Shown here one piece after another: positions 25,802-35,771 of a DNA stretch of 64,000 nt. Position numbers and translations under genes: made by a program. The DNA comes from CAVSUR01 sp963846005. Its GTDB lineage: Bacteria > Actinomycetota > Actinomycetes > Streptosporangiales > Streptosporangiaceae. The DNA lies in NCBI GenBank assembly GCA_963846005.1, contig CAWJUH010000005.1, positions 287,604 through 351,603 on the forward strand, in the 5' to 3' direction. A model generated the notes under the pieces. The model saw only the letters and a list, made by a program, of their open reading frames with translations, made no database searches and was not told the origin of the DNA. Within the stretch, counting starts at the first letter, position 1; each line of letters opens with the position of its first letter.

Positions 25802-28665
25802 TCAGCCCCAGCCCTGGCTCCGCCCCGGATAACCGCCGCGGTAGATCCGGTGCGGATCGGTCGCGTCGGCGTCATCGGCCGGTGCCGGGTAGGACGCGGA
25901 GTCGTGGCGGCCATTGCGCGCGGCATAGCCGCCGCGGTCCTGGCGTGATCCTGCGCTGGTCCCGGCGCCGTTGCCGTAGCCCTGCGGACCGCGATGACTC
26001 CCGCCGTTACCGTAACCGATGCCGGCCGGATAACTCGAACCTCGCTGGCCATTGCCGTCCGGCGCGGCCGGGTAACGGGCCGGGCCCGGGCCGGCCGGGT
26101 CGTCGCGGCCATTCAGGTAGCCGGAAGGACGGGCGGATCCGGCATCGGAGTAACCGCCGCTTGCCCGGTGGCTGCCGGCCGCGCGGTAGTCATCGCCCGC
26201 GCGGTAGTCATCGCTCGCCCGGTAGTCATCGCCCGCGCGGTAGCCGCCGGTGCTGTCGTAGCTCCCGGTGTTCGCGTACCCGCCGGTGTTCGCGTATCCG
26301 CCGGTGCTGTCGGGGCCGCCGGTGCTGTCGTAACTGCCGGTGCTCTGATAACCGCCAGTGCTGCTGTAACCCCCGGTGCTGTCGTAGCCGCCGGTGCTGT
26401 CGTAGCCGCCGGTGCTGTCGTAGCCGCCGGTGCTGTCGTAGCCGCCGGTGCTGTCGTAGCCGCCGGTCCCGGCCGAGCCTGCCGGGCCGGGGTAGCGGTC
26501 CGTGCTGCGGTAGCGCTCGGTGCGGTAGGCGCCTGCGCTGTCCGGGGCACCGCTGTAGTAGGCGCCGCTGGTGCCCGGGTACGGCGTACCGCCGGTCTCG
26601 GCGCTGCCCCGGGGGGAGCGGCCGGGAAGGGAACCGCCGTCTGAGAGGCGGTCACCGGACCCGCGTCCCGGCGCCGGCCATCCGAGCGGATCGCGTGGGT
26701 CCAGTCCGCCGGTCGCGGACCGGGAGTCGCCTCCCCGCGGCGAGCGGGCCGGATAGCCGGGGTCAGGCCGGCCAGCCCGGCCGTAGTCCGGGTCGCGGTA
26801 GCCGGGATCGCTGGTCCCCAGCGCGGCCAGAGCGTCCAGGCCTGTCCGCGGTCCGGCGTATCCGCCCGACGGACTGGCGGAGCCTCGGTAGTCGGCGGAG
26901 CCTCGGTAGTCGGCTTCCGGGCGGTCATCGCGGCGGTAGCCGCTGTCACGGACACCGGCATCGGGCTGCGGGCGGGAGGACCGGTAGGACCCGGGCGGGT
27001 GCGCGCCTGCGCCCGGCCCGCCACCGTAACCGGAGGACGCCGGGTCGTAGCGGTCCGGACCGGAGGCCGGGCTGACCAACGGGTCGTAGCGGCCGGATCC
27101 AGAAGGCCGGCCGGCGGGCGGGTCGTAGCGGCCGGATCCAGAAGGCCGGGCTGCGGGCGGGCTCGTAGCGGCCGGAACCAGAAGGCCGGCCGGCGGGCGG
27201 GTCGTAACGACCGGATCCAGAAGGCCGGCCGGCGGGCGGGTCGTAACGACCGGAACCGGAGGGACCGCTAGCTGCCGGGTCGTAGCGGCCCGGGCCTGAG
27301 GGCAGGCCCGCCGGCGGGCCGTAGCGGCCGGCTCCGGAAAGGCCGGCCGTCCGGCGGGTCGTAACGGCCCGGACCCGAAGGCCGCCTGGCCGGCTGGTCG
27401 TAGCGGCCCGGACCCGACGGCCGGCTGGACCGGGGCCGGGCGCCGGGGAACGTCGGGCTGGTCAGCGGGTCGTCGTCGGCCGGGACGGGCGCCGGGTAAC
27501 GGCCGCCCACGGCACGGGCCAGCGGGTCGGTCGGCGGGTCGGCCTGCGCCGCAACCGGCAGGGCCTGCGTCGCAGGCTCGCCGGATGCGGCCGGGAAGCT
27601 CCCGGGGCGGCCGGACCCGGGCCCGGGCAGTCCGGCGGGACCGCGCGCGTCATCCGGCACGGCCGGGTACTGGTCCGGGCCGGAGGCCGGGCCGCGGTAC
27701 TGCTTGCCGCCAGGACCGGCCGTGCTGACGGGACCAGCCGCGCTCGCGGGACCTGTTGTGCTGGCAGGACCGGCTGTGCCCGCGGGCTGCGCCATGGTCG
27801 CCAGCGGCTTGTCCGCCACCAGCTCAGCCCAGTAATCCACGTCGGACATCGAATCCCAGTCCTTACCCGGCCAGTCGCCGCCCGCCTCCGGCGCGCTATT
27901 CCGGCCGCCGGCGGCAGGCCGGGCCGCCGCGGGGCGCTGCTGAGGCCCGCTCAGGCCGCCGCGCGGGGTTCCGGCCCCGTGGCCGCCCGGGCCGAGCCCG
28001 GAGCCGGGGGCACCCGGTCCCGAGCTGCCCCGCCCGTAACCGGGCCCCCCGGACCCCGGTCCGCGCGACGAGCCGCGCGGACCGCGCGGGCCTGCGCTTG
28101 CACCGCGGGGGCCAGGGCCGGTGCGGCCGGCCGGGATGGCCGGCCACGGCGGCGGGGTGAGTTCGTCAACGGCGGTGGCGGTCCTGCCGGGCGCACGTTC
28201 CAGCGCCAGGCCGGGCGGGTCGTTCGCCGGCCGGGCGGGCGCCCGCCCGCCCGGCGAACGCCCGGTGGCCGCCGCAAGCACGCTGGTGGGCTGGTCGAGC
28301 TCGGACCCGTGCCCGGGGCCCGGGTGTCCGAAGGCTGGGCGTCCGAAGGCCGGCTCGTCGTCGGCGTATTCCCAGGCCGGCTCGTCCCCGGCGTCCAAGG
28401 CGTAGCCGAAATCCCCCGCATCTGCCAGGTCTTCCGCGTCCTCCGGATAGCCGTAATCGTCGTCCAGTTCGCGGTCCTGCTCGCCAGCGCGCCCGCGGCG
28501 CGATGGCCGCGGCTCGTCGATCGGCGGCATCGACTTGCGGCGGTTCTTGCGCGGGGAATCGCCGGGCTCGTCGTGCGCCGGATGCAGGAAGCGCATCGCC
28601 AGCAAGGTAATAACGATGATCAAGGTCACCACTGCGGCAAGCCCGATAACGAACTTAATCATCAC
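25802..28665 (-). CDS. Membrane-anchored Pro/Gly/Ser/Tyr-rich repetitive protein, two frameshifts
   Basis: One N-terminal transmembrane helix (KFVIGLAAVVTLIIVITLLAM, residues 3-23) is followed by a basic patch (RKNRRK) and an acidic linker. A long low-complexity region then carries repeats of the type PSGxGRYDPPAGR and, near the C-terminus, eight or more copies of YDSTGG. The tail YPGRSQGWG closes the protein. Total length is about 950 residues after joining three frames; frame changes lie near 27340 (extra T in CCTTTCC) and 27155, both inside repeats. It is probably a cytoplasmic-facing or exported disordered scaffold. It stands beside SepH, but a division role is speculation. Confidence 0.65.
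26230..26470. repeat. 18-bp coding minisatellite (YDSTGG)
   Basis: A run of near-identical 18-bp units of the form GTAGCCGCCGGTGCTGTC, most regular at 26370-26465, encodes YDSTGG on the minus strand. Variants (Y-A-N-T-G-G, Y-S-S-T-G-G, Y-Q-S-T-G-S) precede the perfect copies. Unit length is a multiple of three, so copy-number change keeps the frame. Confidence 0.8.
27070..27270. repeat. Direct repeats of about 38-39 bp in the RYDPPAGR region
   Basis: Units of the form GGTCGTAGCGGCCGGATCC followed by AGAAGGCCGGCCGGCGGGC recur about five times. They encode the SGSGRYDPPAGRP motif on the minus strand. One unit is a base short near 27155, which breaks the frame; that is typical of either slippage or assembly error in repeats. 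Confidence 0.7.
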
Positions 28666-29030
28666 ACATCCATCGCGGCATGACCTGCGGCGTAGCGCCC
28701 GCTCAAGCCCGCGCGGTCACCGACGCGAGTCTTCCCCCGGCTCTGCTGGCGCTCTGGATATTGAGAGGCTTATCGCCCGCTAACAATTGTGTCGGGACGG
28801 TATGGCCCACGTCATGCATTTCGGGAAGTTTACGATCGTGTGATCTGCGGGCCTGCCGGCTGCCGCACAACCCGCCGGGACCGGAGTAACGACGCGCGTA
28901 TTGCTCGTGCCGCTGGTCAGCGCGGCCACACCAAAAACCGCATCACCGGGCGGCGCGCTTATGGCTGCGCCAAATACCGTTAATGCCGGCTGCGAACTCG
29001 CGGCCGTGACTTCCCGGGCGGGCGGTGCGC
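28666..29030. other. Intergenic region, 365 bp
   Basis: Between the SepH stop and the start of the repetitive membrane protein. Apart from the promoter candidate at 28758-28786 I see no ORF with plausible composition and no RNA structure I recognise. The stretch 28790-28850 is moderately AT-rich. Confidence 0.5.
28758..28786 (-). promoter_or_regulatory. Candidate promoter of the repetitive membrane protein
   Basis: On the minus strand TTGTTA (28786-28781) and CAATAT (28763-28758) are separated by exactly 17 bp. They resemble -35 and -10 elements of housekeeping sigma factors. The start codon is 93 bp downstream. This is the AT-richest part of the local intergenic region. Confidence 0.4.
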
Positions 29031-30260
29031 TCAGTCGTGCTGCCGGGTGTTGCCGAACATGATCTCGTCCCAGGACGGGACCGATGCCCGCCGGGACCGG
29101 CCCGCAGCGCGGCGGGCGGACCGCCCGGCCGGCCGATCCGGCTGCGGTGCGTCGGCCTGCCCGGGCGGCTGCTGCGGCGGCACCCCGGGGGCCTGCTCCG
29201 CAGCGGCCCGGGCCTGGGGACCGGCGCTTTCCTGCCCGCGGCCTTGCGGCCGGGAACCCGCCGCCTCCTGGCCGGGCGGCTGGGCGCCCCGCGCCGCTGC
29301 GGCCGGGGTGGTCTGCGGCTGTGCATCCCGCGCCTGCGGCTGTGCATCCTGCGCCTGCGGCCGTGCGCCCGGCGCCTGCAGCTGTGCGTTCGCGGTCTCC
29401 GGCGCGGCAGCCCGGGCGCCGCGCGCCTGCTCTGGGATCATGGCCGGGCCGGACGGGCCCGACGGGCCGGAACGGGTGCTGCCCGCGGCCGCGGGGTGCA
29501 CGCTGCGCGCGTGACCGGCGGCCGCGGCCGCTTGCGCTTCGGCCTGCGCGGCCGCCCGCCCGGCCTGCCGGTCCTGGCCAGGACCGGGCTCTGGCGGCTG
29601 CGGGTGCGGCAGCCGGGAGCCGATCGGGGTCACCGTCGCGGTGGCGGGGACGCGGCTGCCCGGAGGCGGGGCCGGCCATTCCGACCTGGGCAGACACAGC
29701 CGGATCGCCTCGTCGTCGGTGGGCGACACATGCCGGCTGCGCGGATCGAAGACCCACTCGGCCAGCTGATGCTGCCCGGACCGGGCCGAGTACTCCAGCA
29801 GGACCTGCCAGTTGCCGTCCGGCCGCTTGAAGGAGTCCCAGCGGGTGTCGTCGGTGCTGGCGCCGAATTCGGCCAGCCGCTCGGCCACGATGTCACCGAG
29901 CCGTGGCCCGGGGCCGCCGTCGCCGTAGCTGCGCACCGTCACGCGCTGCGCCTCCTGGGCCCGGAATTCCCGCTCGGCCAGGACCGGGCCCTCGAATCTG
30001 CGGACCCGCTCGATCGGGACCCCTGCCGCGTCAGCAATCTCGTCTGCCTTCTCGCCAGCCCGGATACGGTCCTGGATCTCCTTGGGTCGCAACGGACTCT
30101 CCACCTCGATCTCGTACTGGGCGAGCCGGGAGAACTGGCCTCGCGCTACCGTCCTGAGCCGGTCATCGATGGGCAGCGCGTACCGGCCGCCCCGGCCGGG
30201 GACGTCGAGGATCGCGAAACTGCCATCCTCGCTCACCGCGATAAGGCGCAGTTCCTGCAT
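29031..30260 (-). CDS. sepH: Septation protein SepH (DUF3071)
   Basis: 409 residues from ATG 30260 with AAAGGA upstream; a longer open frame before it has no site. The N-terminal DUF3071 domain is clear: MQELRLIAVSEDGSFAILD, then IEVESPLRPKEIQDRIRAG, the helix-turn-helix AGEKADEIADAAGVPIERVRRFEGPV, and LAEREFRAQEAQRVTV. A long Ala/Gln/Pro-rich linker follows, and the conserved C-terminal tail SVPSWDEIMFG closes it. SepH binds FtsZ and promotes its bundling in Streptomyces and mycobacteria. It is a strong actinobacterial marker for this block. Confidence 0.92.
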   Translation of the reverse strand: MQELRLIAVSEDGSFAILDVPGRGGRYALPIDDRLRTVARGQFSRLAQYEIEVESPLRPKEIQDRIRAGEKADEIADAAGVPIERVRRFEGPVLAEREFRAQEAQRVTVRSYGDGGPGPRLGDIVAERLAEFGASTDDTRWDSFKRPDGNWQVLLEYSARSGQHQLAEWVFDPRSRHVSPTDDEAIRLCLPRSEWPAPPPGSRVPATATVTPIGSRLPHPQPPEPGPGQDRQAGRAAAQAEAQAAAAAGHARSVHPAAAGSTRSGPSGPSGPAMIPEQARGARAAAPETANAQLQAPGARPQAQDAQPQARDAQPQTTPAAAARGAQPPGQEAAGSRPQGRGQESAGPQARAAAEQAPGVPPQQPPGQADAPQPDRPAGRSARRAAGRSRRASVPSWDEIMFGNTRQHD

Positions 30261-30579
30261 CGGCGTCCTTTCCGCGCGGCCCGGCCGCGGCTGCCCGGCC
30301 GCGCAGGGCGAAGCTCGGACCTCCCCAGCACGAGTCTGGCGGGCCGAACCCGTCCTGGCCAGCACCGCTCCCGGCATGTCCCGTGCTAACCAGCCAAAAT
30401 TCGGCATTGCCGGACCAGGCCGGCCGGGGCTGAGGGCGGCCGCGACGGCCTGCGTCACCAGCACTGCTCCAGCACTGTCCGCAGGGTATTGGCGGGCAGC
30501 TCACCAGACGCGCCGATTGCCGATAATGCCTGTCCCGCGGTTACCGCTGGGCAGCCGGCGGCTGCTAGCATGAGATTAA
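30261..30579. other. Intergenic region between divergent sepH and MFS genes
   Basis: 319 bp holding the leaders of both genes. A long open frame extends upstream of sepH but has no ribosome site and arginine/proline-rich composition, so it is not called. The only distinct element is the inverted repeat at 30551-30565. Confidence 0.5.
30551..30565. promoter_or_regulatory. Candidate operator upstream of the MFS-MarR-MMPL genes
   Basis: GCAGCC-GGC-GGCTGC is a perfect 6-3-6 inverted repeat that ends 14 bp before the MFS start codon. The second gene of the transcript encodes a MarR regulator, which would normally bind such a site near its own promoter. Binding is inference; GC-rich palindromes also arise by chance in this genome. 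Confidence 0.35.
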
Positions 30580-32046
30580 ATGTTCGGTGACAGAAGTATC
30601 TTGCACGAGGCGGCCCGCCCGGCCTCGGTCCGGCGCAACCCGCGGGCCCCGTGGCTGGCGGTCGGGGTGGTCTGCTTCGGCGCGTTCATGGGCCAGCTCG
30701 ACGCCAGCATCGTCACCCTCACGTTCCGCCCGATGGAGCACGAATTCGGCGCGCCGCTGGCTGCGGTGCAGTGGGTGTCACTCGCCTACCTGCTGGTCCT
30801 GGTGGCCCTGCTGGCCCCGGCCGGGCGAGCCGCGGACGCGGTCGGCCGCAAGCTGATCTACGGGTACGGCTTCGTCGTCTTCACCATCGCCTCCGCCGCC
30901 TGCGGCCTGGCCCCGTCGCTGACTGTGCTGATCATCTGCCGCCTGGTCCAGGCGGCCGGCGCGGCCATGCTGCAGGCCAACAGCGTGGCCCTGGTCACTA
31001 CCAGCGTGCCGCCCGCGCGGCTGCGGCTCGCGCTCAGCGTGCAGGCCGCCGCGCAGTCCATCGGCCTCGGCCTCGGGCCGACCCTCGGCGGCCTGCTGAC
31101 CGACACCGCGGGCTGGCGGTACGTGTACTGGATCAACGTGCCGGTCGGCTGCGCTGCCGTGGTGGCCGGCCGCTACCTGCTGCCCCGCACCCGCCAGTTC
31201 AGCCGGACCGACTCCTTCGACTGGCCGGGCGCGCTGCTGCTGGCCATGGCCACGACCGGGCTGCTGCTCGCGCTGTCGGCCGCGGGCGGCCTGGCCCTGC
31301 CCGGCCTGGCCACCGCCGGGCTGGCGGTCGCGACGGCGCTGTTCGCCGTGGCGTTCTGGCGCCGCCAGCGGCGGGCCAGGTTCCCGCTGATCCCGCCCGC
31401 CCTGATGCGCTCGGCCCGGGTGGCGCTCGGCCTGACCGGAGCCTGCTGCGGGTACCTCGCGCTCTTCGGGCCGCTGGTGCTGCTGCCGCAGATGCTGGCC
31501 GGGCACGGCAGCGCGCTGCGCACTGGCTTGCTGCTGTCCGCCCTGCCCGCCGGGTTCGGCCTGTCCGCGCTGTCGGCGGAGGCGGTGCTGCCCGCCCGGA
31601 TGACCAACCGCCAGCGCGGGTTCACCGGCGCGGCCTGCTGCAGTGCGGCTCTGGTTATCCTGATGTTCATGTCGACCGATGTGGTAGGAATCCTGGCCTG
31701 CCTGGCGCTCGCCGGGCTGGGGCTCGGCTTGTTCATCCCGGCCAACAACGCCGTGATCATGCGCAGCTCACCGGGCAGCTCGGCCGCGGTGCTCGGCGGG
31801 CTGGTCAACATGGCGCGGGGGATCGGCACCACCCTGGGCATCGCGCTGGTGACGCTCGCGCTGCACGTCGCGCCGGCGGGCGCCGACGGCCGGCCGCTCC
31901 CGGGCCCGGCGCTGACCGTGCTGGCCGCCGCCGCGGCCGTCGCGGCCGTCATGGCGCTGCTCATCCGCCCGCTCGGCCGCGGCGGCGCCGTCGGGCTCGC
32001 GGGGCGGTCCCTGATCGAGCCAGGAGGCTCCGGTGCATTCAGCTAA
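30580..32046 (+). CDS. MFS drug-efflux transporter (DHA2, EmrB/QacA type)
   Basis: 488 residues with about 14 hydrophobic helices. The first helix carries GAFMGQLDASIVTLTFRPM, the DHA2 motif D1 with LDxTIVxxAxP-like spacing. The loop motif RAADAVGRKLIYGYG corresponds to motif A, and QAAAQSIGLGLGPTLGGLL is the antiporter motif C. It likely exports drugs or metabolites by proton antiport. The stop overlaps the MarR start by 14 bp, so the pump and its regulator are coupled. Confidence 0.85.
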   Translation: MFGDRSILHEAARPASVRRNPRAPWLAVGVVCFGAFMGQLDASIVTLTFRPMEHEFGAPLAAVQWVSLAYLLVLVALLAPAGRAADAVGRKLIYGYGFVVFTIASAACGLAPSLTVLIICRLVQAAGAAMLQANSVALVTTSVPPARLRLALSVQAAAQSIGLGLGPTLGGLLTDTAGWRYVYWINVPVGCAAVVAGRYLLPRTRQFSRTDSFDWPGALLLAMATTGLLLALSAAGGLALPGLATAGLAVATALFAVAFWRRQRRARFPLIPPALMRSARVALGLTGACCGYLALFGPLVLLPQMLAGHGSALRTGLLLSALPAGFGLSALSAEAVLPARMTNRQRGFTGAACCSAALVILMFMSTDVVGILACLALAGLGLGLFIPANNAVIMRSSPGSSAAVLGGLVNMARGIGTTLGIALVTLALHVAPAGADGRPLPGPALTVLAAAAAVAAVMALLIRPLGRGGAVGLAGRSLIEPGGSGAFS

Positions 32047-32584
32047 CCCGGCCATCGCAAATACCGCGGCAGCGGACGCTTCCGCCGCCGGGCCGCCCCG
32101 CGACTCGACGGCGGAAGCCGAGCCGCAGCTCGCCGACGGGGTGGCGCGGCTGCGGCGGGCCATGCGCCGCGCCGCGCGGGCCAGGGGCCGGGACGGTTCG
32201 CTGCCGGGCGGGCTGTCGGTGGCCCAGCTGGAACTGCTGTCCGCGCTGGCCGACACGCCCGGGCTGCGACCGGGCCAGCTGGCCCGGTCGCTGCGGCTGG
32301 CCCCCAGCTCGGTGGCGACCCTGGTCAACGGCCTGCTCCGGGGCCACATGATCACCCGCACCGGCGGGTCCCGGGATCGCAGGACCGCGCTGATCGAGCT
32401 GACCACCGCGGGCCAGCAGGCGGTGATGGCCTGGCAGCAGGTGAACGCGCAGATCCTGCGGGCCGCGCTGACCGGCATGACCGAGGCCAGCCGCACCGCC
32501 CTGCTGGCCTCGCTGCCGTCCCTGCGGGAGCTGGCGGACGCCGTCGACGAGCTGGCCGACACCGCGGACCCGCCGGCCGGCTAG
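32033..32584 (+). CDS. MarR-family transcriptional regulator
   Basis: 183 residues from GTG 32033, inside the 3' end of the MFS gene. The winged helix covers about 60-130: LSVAQLELLSALADTPGLRPGQLARSL, RLAPSSVATLVNGLLRGHMI and the wing TRTGGSRDRRTALIELTTAG. The C-terminal helices should form the dimer interface. It probably represses the MFS-MarR(-MMPL) unit and is relieved by a small ligand. The N-terminal 35 residues are low-complexity, and a later start is possible. Confidence 0.85.
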   Translation: MHSANPAIANTAAADASAAGPPRDSTAEAEPQLADGVARLRRAMRRAARARGRDGSLPGGLSVAQLELLSALADTPGLRPGQLARSLRLAPSSVATLVNGLLRGHMITRTGGSRDRRTALIELTTAGQQAVMAWQQVNAQILRAALTGMTEASRTALLASLPSLRELADAVDELADTADPPAG

Positions 32585-32602
32585 CCCCGCTAGGTTGGTG
32601 CT

Positions 32603-35095
32603 ATGCAGGTCGACACCATCTTCGCCGCGATCGGGCGGTTCGCCGTCCGGCTGCGCTGGCTGGTCATCGCCGCCTGGATCGTCGCCGCGATCGCCGCGGT
32701 CACCGGGCTGCCCTCGCTGTCCAGCGTCACCCAGAACAACAACACCAAGTTCCTGCCGGCCAGCGCCCCGAGCGAGCACGCGGCGCAGCTCGACGCCCCG
32801 TTCGGCACGGCGGGCCTGCAGCCGGTCCCGCTGGTGGCCGCCCGGCCCGCCGGGCCGCTGACTGCGGCGGACAACGCCGCGGTGGCCCGGCTGGCGCTGC
32901 GGCTGCGCGCGGTCCAGGGCGTGAGCAAGGTGGTCAACTCCGGCCGGTCCGCGGACGGGCACGCGGTGCAGCTGATCGTGCTGGCCCAGCAGTCCAACGG
33001 CAACGCCAGCGCCATCACCACGCTGGTGGACTCGCTGCGCGCCGCGATCAGCGGGGCCGGGCTGCCGACCGGGCTGCACGCGCACCTGGCGGGCGCGCTG
33101 GCGGCGGCGGCCGACCAGCAGAAGGCGTCCGGCAACACGTCCAGCAAGGTGCAGGCGCTGTCGCTGGTGTTCATCATCGTGCTGCTGGTGCTGATCTTCC
33201 GCTCGCTGACGCTGGCGCTGACCACGGTGGCCCCGGCGCTGATCTCGGTCACGATCGCCGGGCCGCTGGTCGCCGAGGCGGCCAAGCACGGCCTGCAGGT
33301 CTCGCCCATCGCCCAGCTGCTGCTGATCGTGCTGGTGCTCGGCGCCGGCACCGACTACGGGCTGTTCCTGGTCTTCCGGGTGCGCGAGGAACTGCGCGCC
33401 CGGCCGGAGCACGAGGCCGCCGGCGCGCCTTTCCCCGGTGCCTCCGGGACCGGCGGCAGCATCGGGCGTGACCTGCTGCGGTCCCGGCCGGCCGCGCGCG
33501 AGGCGATCATCGTCTCGGTCACCAGGGTCGGCGAGTCGATCGCGTTCTCGGCCGCGACCGTCATCGCGGCCGTGCTGACCCTGCTGCTGGCCAGCTTCTC
33601 CTTCTATTCCGATCTCGGCGTGCCGTTCGCGATCGCCATCGGCGTCATGCTGCTGGCCGCGCTGACGCTGCTGCCGGCCCTGCTGTCCGTGCGGCTGTCG
33701 CTGCTGGCGGTCAAGCGGTCGGTGTTCAAGGCCGTGTTCGGCCGGCCCAAGCTGCTGCCGTGGAACATCCAGGGCAGCGGCAAGACCGGCGTCTGGGGCC
33801 GGGTGGCCGGCCGGATCGTGCGCCGCCCGGTGCCGGTGCTGATCGCGGGCGTGGTGTTCTTCGGCGCCCTGGCGGTCGCCGTCTTCGGCTACACCGCGGC
33901 CGGCTTCGGCGGCAACACCGCGCCGCCCAAGGGCAGCGACTCGGCAGCCGGCCAGGCCCTGCTGACCAAGTACTTCCCGCAGTCCGCGGCCAACCCCACC
34001 ACGCTGATCTTCAAGTTCGCCGCCCCGGTGTGGCAGCGGCCGCAGGTGCTGGCGTCGATTTCCGCCCAGCTGCGCGGCAGCGGCCTGTTCACCCAGGTCG
34101 CGGGCCCGCTCAATCCGGCGGGCGCGACGCTGACCCCGGCGCAGTACGCAAGGCTGCACGCTGTGCTCGGCCCGGCCACTACCGCGCCCGCGGCCCCGCC
34201 GGCGGGCTCGAAGCTGCCCGCCGGGGCGTACCTGGTATACCGGGCGACGGCCAACTACGTGAGCCCGGACGGGCGGACCGTGCTGTACCAGACCGGCCTC
34301 GCGGCCTCCCGCGGCAGCACGACGGTGATGGACCCCGGCAGCACGGCGGCCATGCACGCGGTCCCGTCGCTGCGGGCCGAGACCCAGCGGGTCGCCGCCT
34401 CGGCGGGCGCCGCCGACAGCGCCGTCGGCGGCGAGGCGCCCGCGCTGTACGACATCAGCAGCATCTCCAACTCCGACCTCAAGCACATCATCCCGGTCGC
34501 GATCATCGCCATCGGGCTGCTGCTGGCGCTGGTGCTGCGCAGCCTGATCGCGCCGCTGTACCTGATCGTGTCGGTCGGCATCTCCTACCTGGCCGCGCTG
34601 GGCCTGGCCGTGCTGGTGTTCATCAAGATCGGCGGCAGCGGCGGGCTGGTGTTCTTCATGCCGTTCCTGATGTTCATCTTCCTGCTGGCCCTGGGCGAGG
34701 ACTACAACATCCTGGTGATGACCAGGATCCGGGAGGAGGCGCACAAGCTGCCGCTGCGCGAGGCGGTCGTCCGCGCGGTCGGCCTCACCGGGACCACGGT
34801 AACCTCGGCCGGCCTGGTGCTGGCCGGGACCTTCTTCGTCTTCACCCTGGTCGGCGGGAGCGGGTCGGGCGGCAGCCAGGTCCGCGACATCGGCCTCGGC
34901 CTGGCCCTCGGCATCCTGATGGACACCTTCCTGGTCCGCACCCTGCTGGTTCCCTCGACCGTGGTGCTGCTCGGCCGGTGGAACTGGTGGCCGTCCCGGG
35001 TGGACGTCGACCGTCCCGAGCCGCCCGAGTCCGGCCGGTCCGCCGGCCCGGGCGTGCCGGACCTGGTCGGGCCCGCGCCGCCGGACCCGGCCTGA
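32603..35095 (+). CDS. MMPL/RND-type membrane transporter
   Basis: 830 residues. It has a first helix (LRWLVIAAWIVAAIAAVTGL), a large extracytoplasmic domain, five helices, then the same order repeated in the second half. The two conserved helix-4 motifs read GAGTDYGLFLVFRVREEL and GEDYNILVMTRIREEA, carrying the D-Y pairs used in proton relay in MmpL proteins. Such transporters export lipids or small hydrophobic molecules. It lies 18 bp after the MarR gene on the same strand and may share its transcript. Confidence 0.88.
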   Translation: MQVDTIFAAIGRFAVRLRWLVIAAWIVAAIAAVTGLPSLSSVTQNNNTKFLPASAPSEHAAQLDAPFGTAGLQPVPLVAARPAGPLTAADNAAVARLALRLRAVQGVSKVVNSGRSADGHAVQLIVLAQQSNGNASAITTLVDSLRAAISGAGLPTGLHAHLAGALAAAADQQKASGNTSSKVQALSLVFIIVLLVLIFRSLTLALTTVAPALISVTIAGPLVAEAAKHGLQVSPIAQLLLIVLVLGAGTDYGLFLVFRVREELRARPEHEAAGAPFPGASGTGGSIGRDLLRSRPAAREAIIVSVTRVGESIAFSAATVIAAVLTLLLASFSFYSDLGVPFAIAIGVMLLAALTLLPALLSVRLSLLAVKRSVFKAVFGRPKLLPWNIQGSGKTGVWGRVAGRIVRRPVPVLIAGVVFFGALAVAVFGYTAAGFGGNTAPPKGSDSAAGQALLTKYFPQSAANPTTLIFKFAAPVWQRPQVLASISAQLRGSGLFTQVAGPLNPAGATLTPAQYARLHAVLGPATTAPAAPPAGSKLPAGAYLVYRATANYVSPDGRTVLYQTGLAASRGSTTVMDPGSTAAMHAVPSLRAETQRVAASAGAADSAVGGEAPALYDISSISNSDLKHIIPVAIIAIGLLLALVLRSLIAPLYLIVSVGISYLAALGLAVLVFIKIGGSGGLVFFMPFLMFIFLLALGEDYNILVMTRIREEAHKLPLREAVVRAVGLTGTTVTSAGLVLAGTFFVFTLVGGSGSGGSQVRDIGLGLALGILMDTFLVRTLLVPSTVVLLGRWNWWPSRVDVDRPEPPESGRSAGPGVPDLVGPAPPDPA

Positions 35096-35117
35096 CCCGA
35101 ACCGGGCCGGCCTGACG

Positions 35118-35729
35118 ATGAACGAGCGGGACGTCTACGCCGAGGCGGCCGCGGCGTTCGCGGCGCTGGCCAGGCGCATCCGGCCGGGCCAGTGGGACCA
35201 GCCGGGGCTGGGCGACTGGGACATCCGGTCCCTGGCCGGGCACGCCAGCCGGTCCCTGACCACGGTGCTCAGCTACCTGGACCAGCCGGCCGAGCGGGCC
35301 GTCATCGCCACCCCCGAGCAGTATTACGCCTGGGTCCGGGCCGCGGCGGCGTCACTCGGCGCCGCCGCGGTCGCCGAGCGCGGCCGTCAGGCCGGGCGCG
35401 AGCTGGGCGCGGACCCGGCGGCCAGCGTGGGCCGGCTGGCGGCCGAGGCCGAGCGCCGGGTGCGCGGCACCGCCGGCGACCCGGTCATCACCACGCTCGG
35501 CGGCGGCATGCGGCTGAGCGCTTACCTGCCGACGCGCACGTTCGAGCTGGCCGTGCACGGGCTGGACCTGGCCGCGGCGGCCGGGGTGCCGGCCGGGCTG
35601 CCGCCCGCCGTGGTCAGCGCCGCCACGGACCTGGCGGCGCGGATCGCCGTCGTCCTCGGCGACGGGCCGCTGCTGCTGCGCGCGCTCACCGGCCGGGCGG
35701 CCCTGCCCGGCGGATACTCCGTTGTCTGA
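35118..35729 (+). CDS. Mycothiol-dependent maleylpyruvate-isomerase-like (DinB-fold) protein
   Basis: 203 residues. The opening helix-turn (EAAAAFAALARRIRPGQWDQPGLGDWDIRSLAGHASRSLTTV) is the MDMPI_N pattern with a W...G.W.VRDLxxH-like metal-binding histidine (AGHASR). A second histidine lies in ELAVHGLDLAAAAG. Family members use mycothiol, the actinobacterial thiol. The substrate is unknown. Its stop codon lies inside the first copy of a 19-bp tandem repeat. Confidence 0.75.
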   Translation: MNERDVYAEAAAAFAALARRIRPGQWDQPGLGDWDIRSLAGHASRSLTTVLSYLDQPAERAVIATPEQYYAWVRAAAASLGAAAVAERGRQAGRELGADPAASVGRLAAEAERRVRGTAGDPVITTLGGGMRLSAYLPTRTFELAVHGLDLAAAAGVPAGLPPAVVSAATDLAARIAVVLGDGPLLLRALTGRAALPGGYSVV

Positions 35730-35758
35730 ACTGCACAGTGTTGTCTGAACTGCACGGT
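35721..35758. repeat. 19-bp tandem repeat over a stop codon
   Basis: GTTGTCTGAACTGCACAGT (35721-35739) is followed directly by GTTGTCTGAACTGCACGGT (35740-35758), one mismatch in 19. The TGA of the first copy ends the MDMPI-like gene. The repeat lies between convergent genes, 14 bp before a GC palindrome. Confidence 0.75.
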
Positions 35759-35771
35759 CGTCTGACCGGAG

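Noticed and set aside
26230..27270. Possible CRISPR array
   Set aside because: Repeats are 18 bp and about 39 bp with no unique spacers and encode a continuous low-complexity protein.
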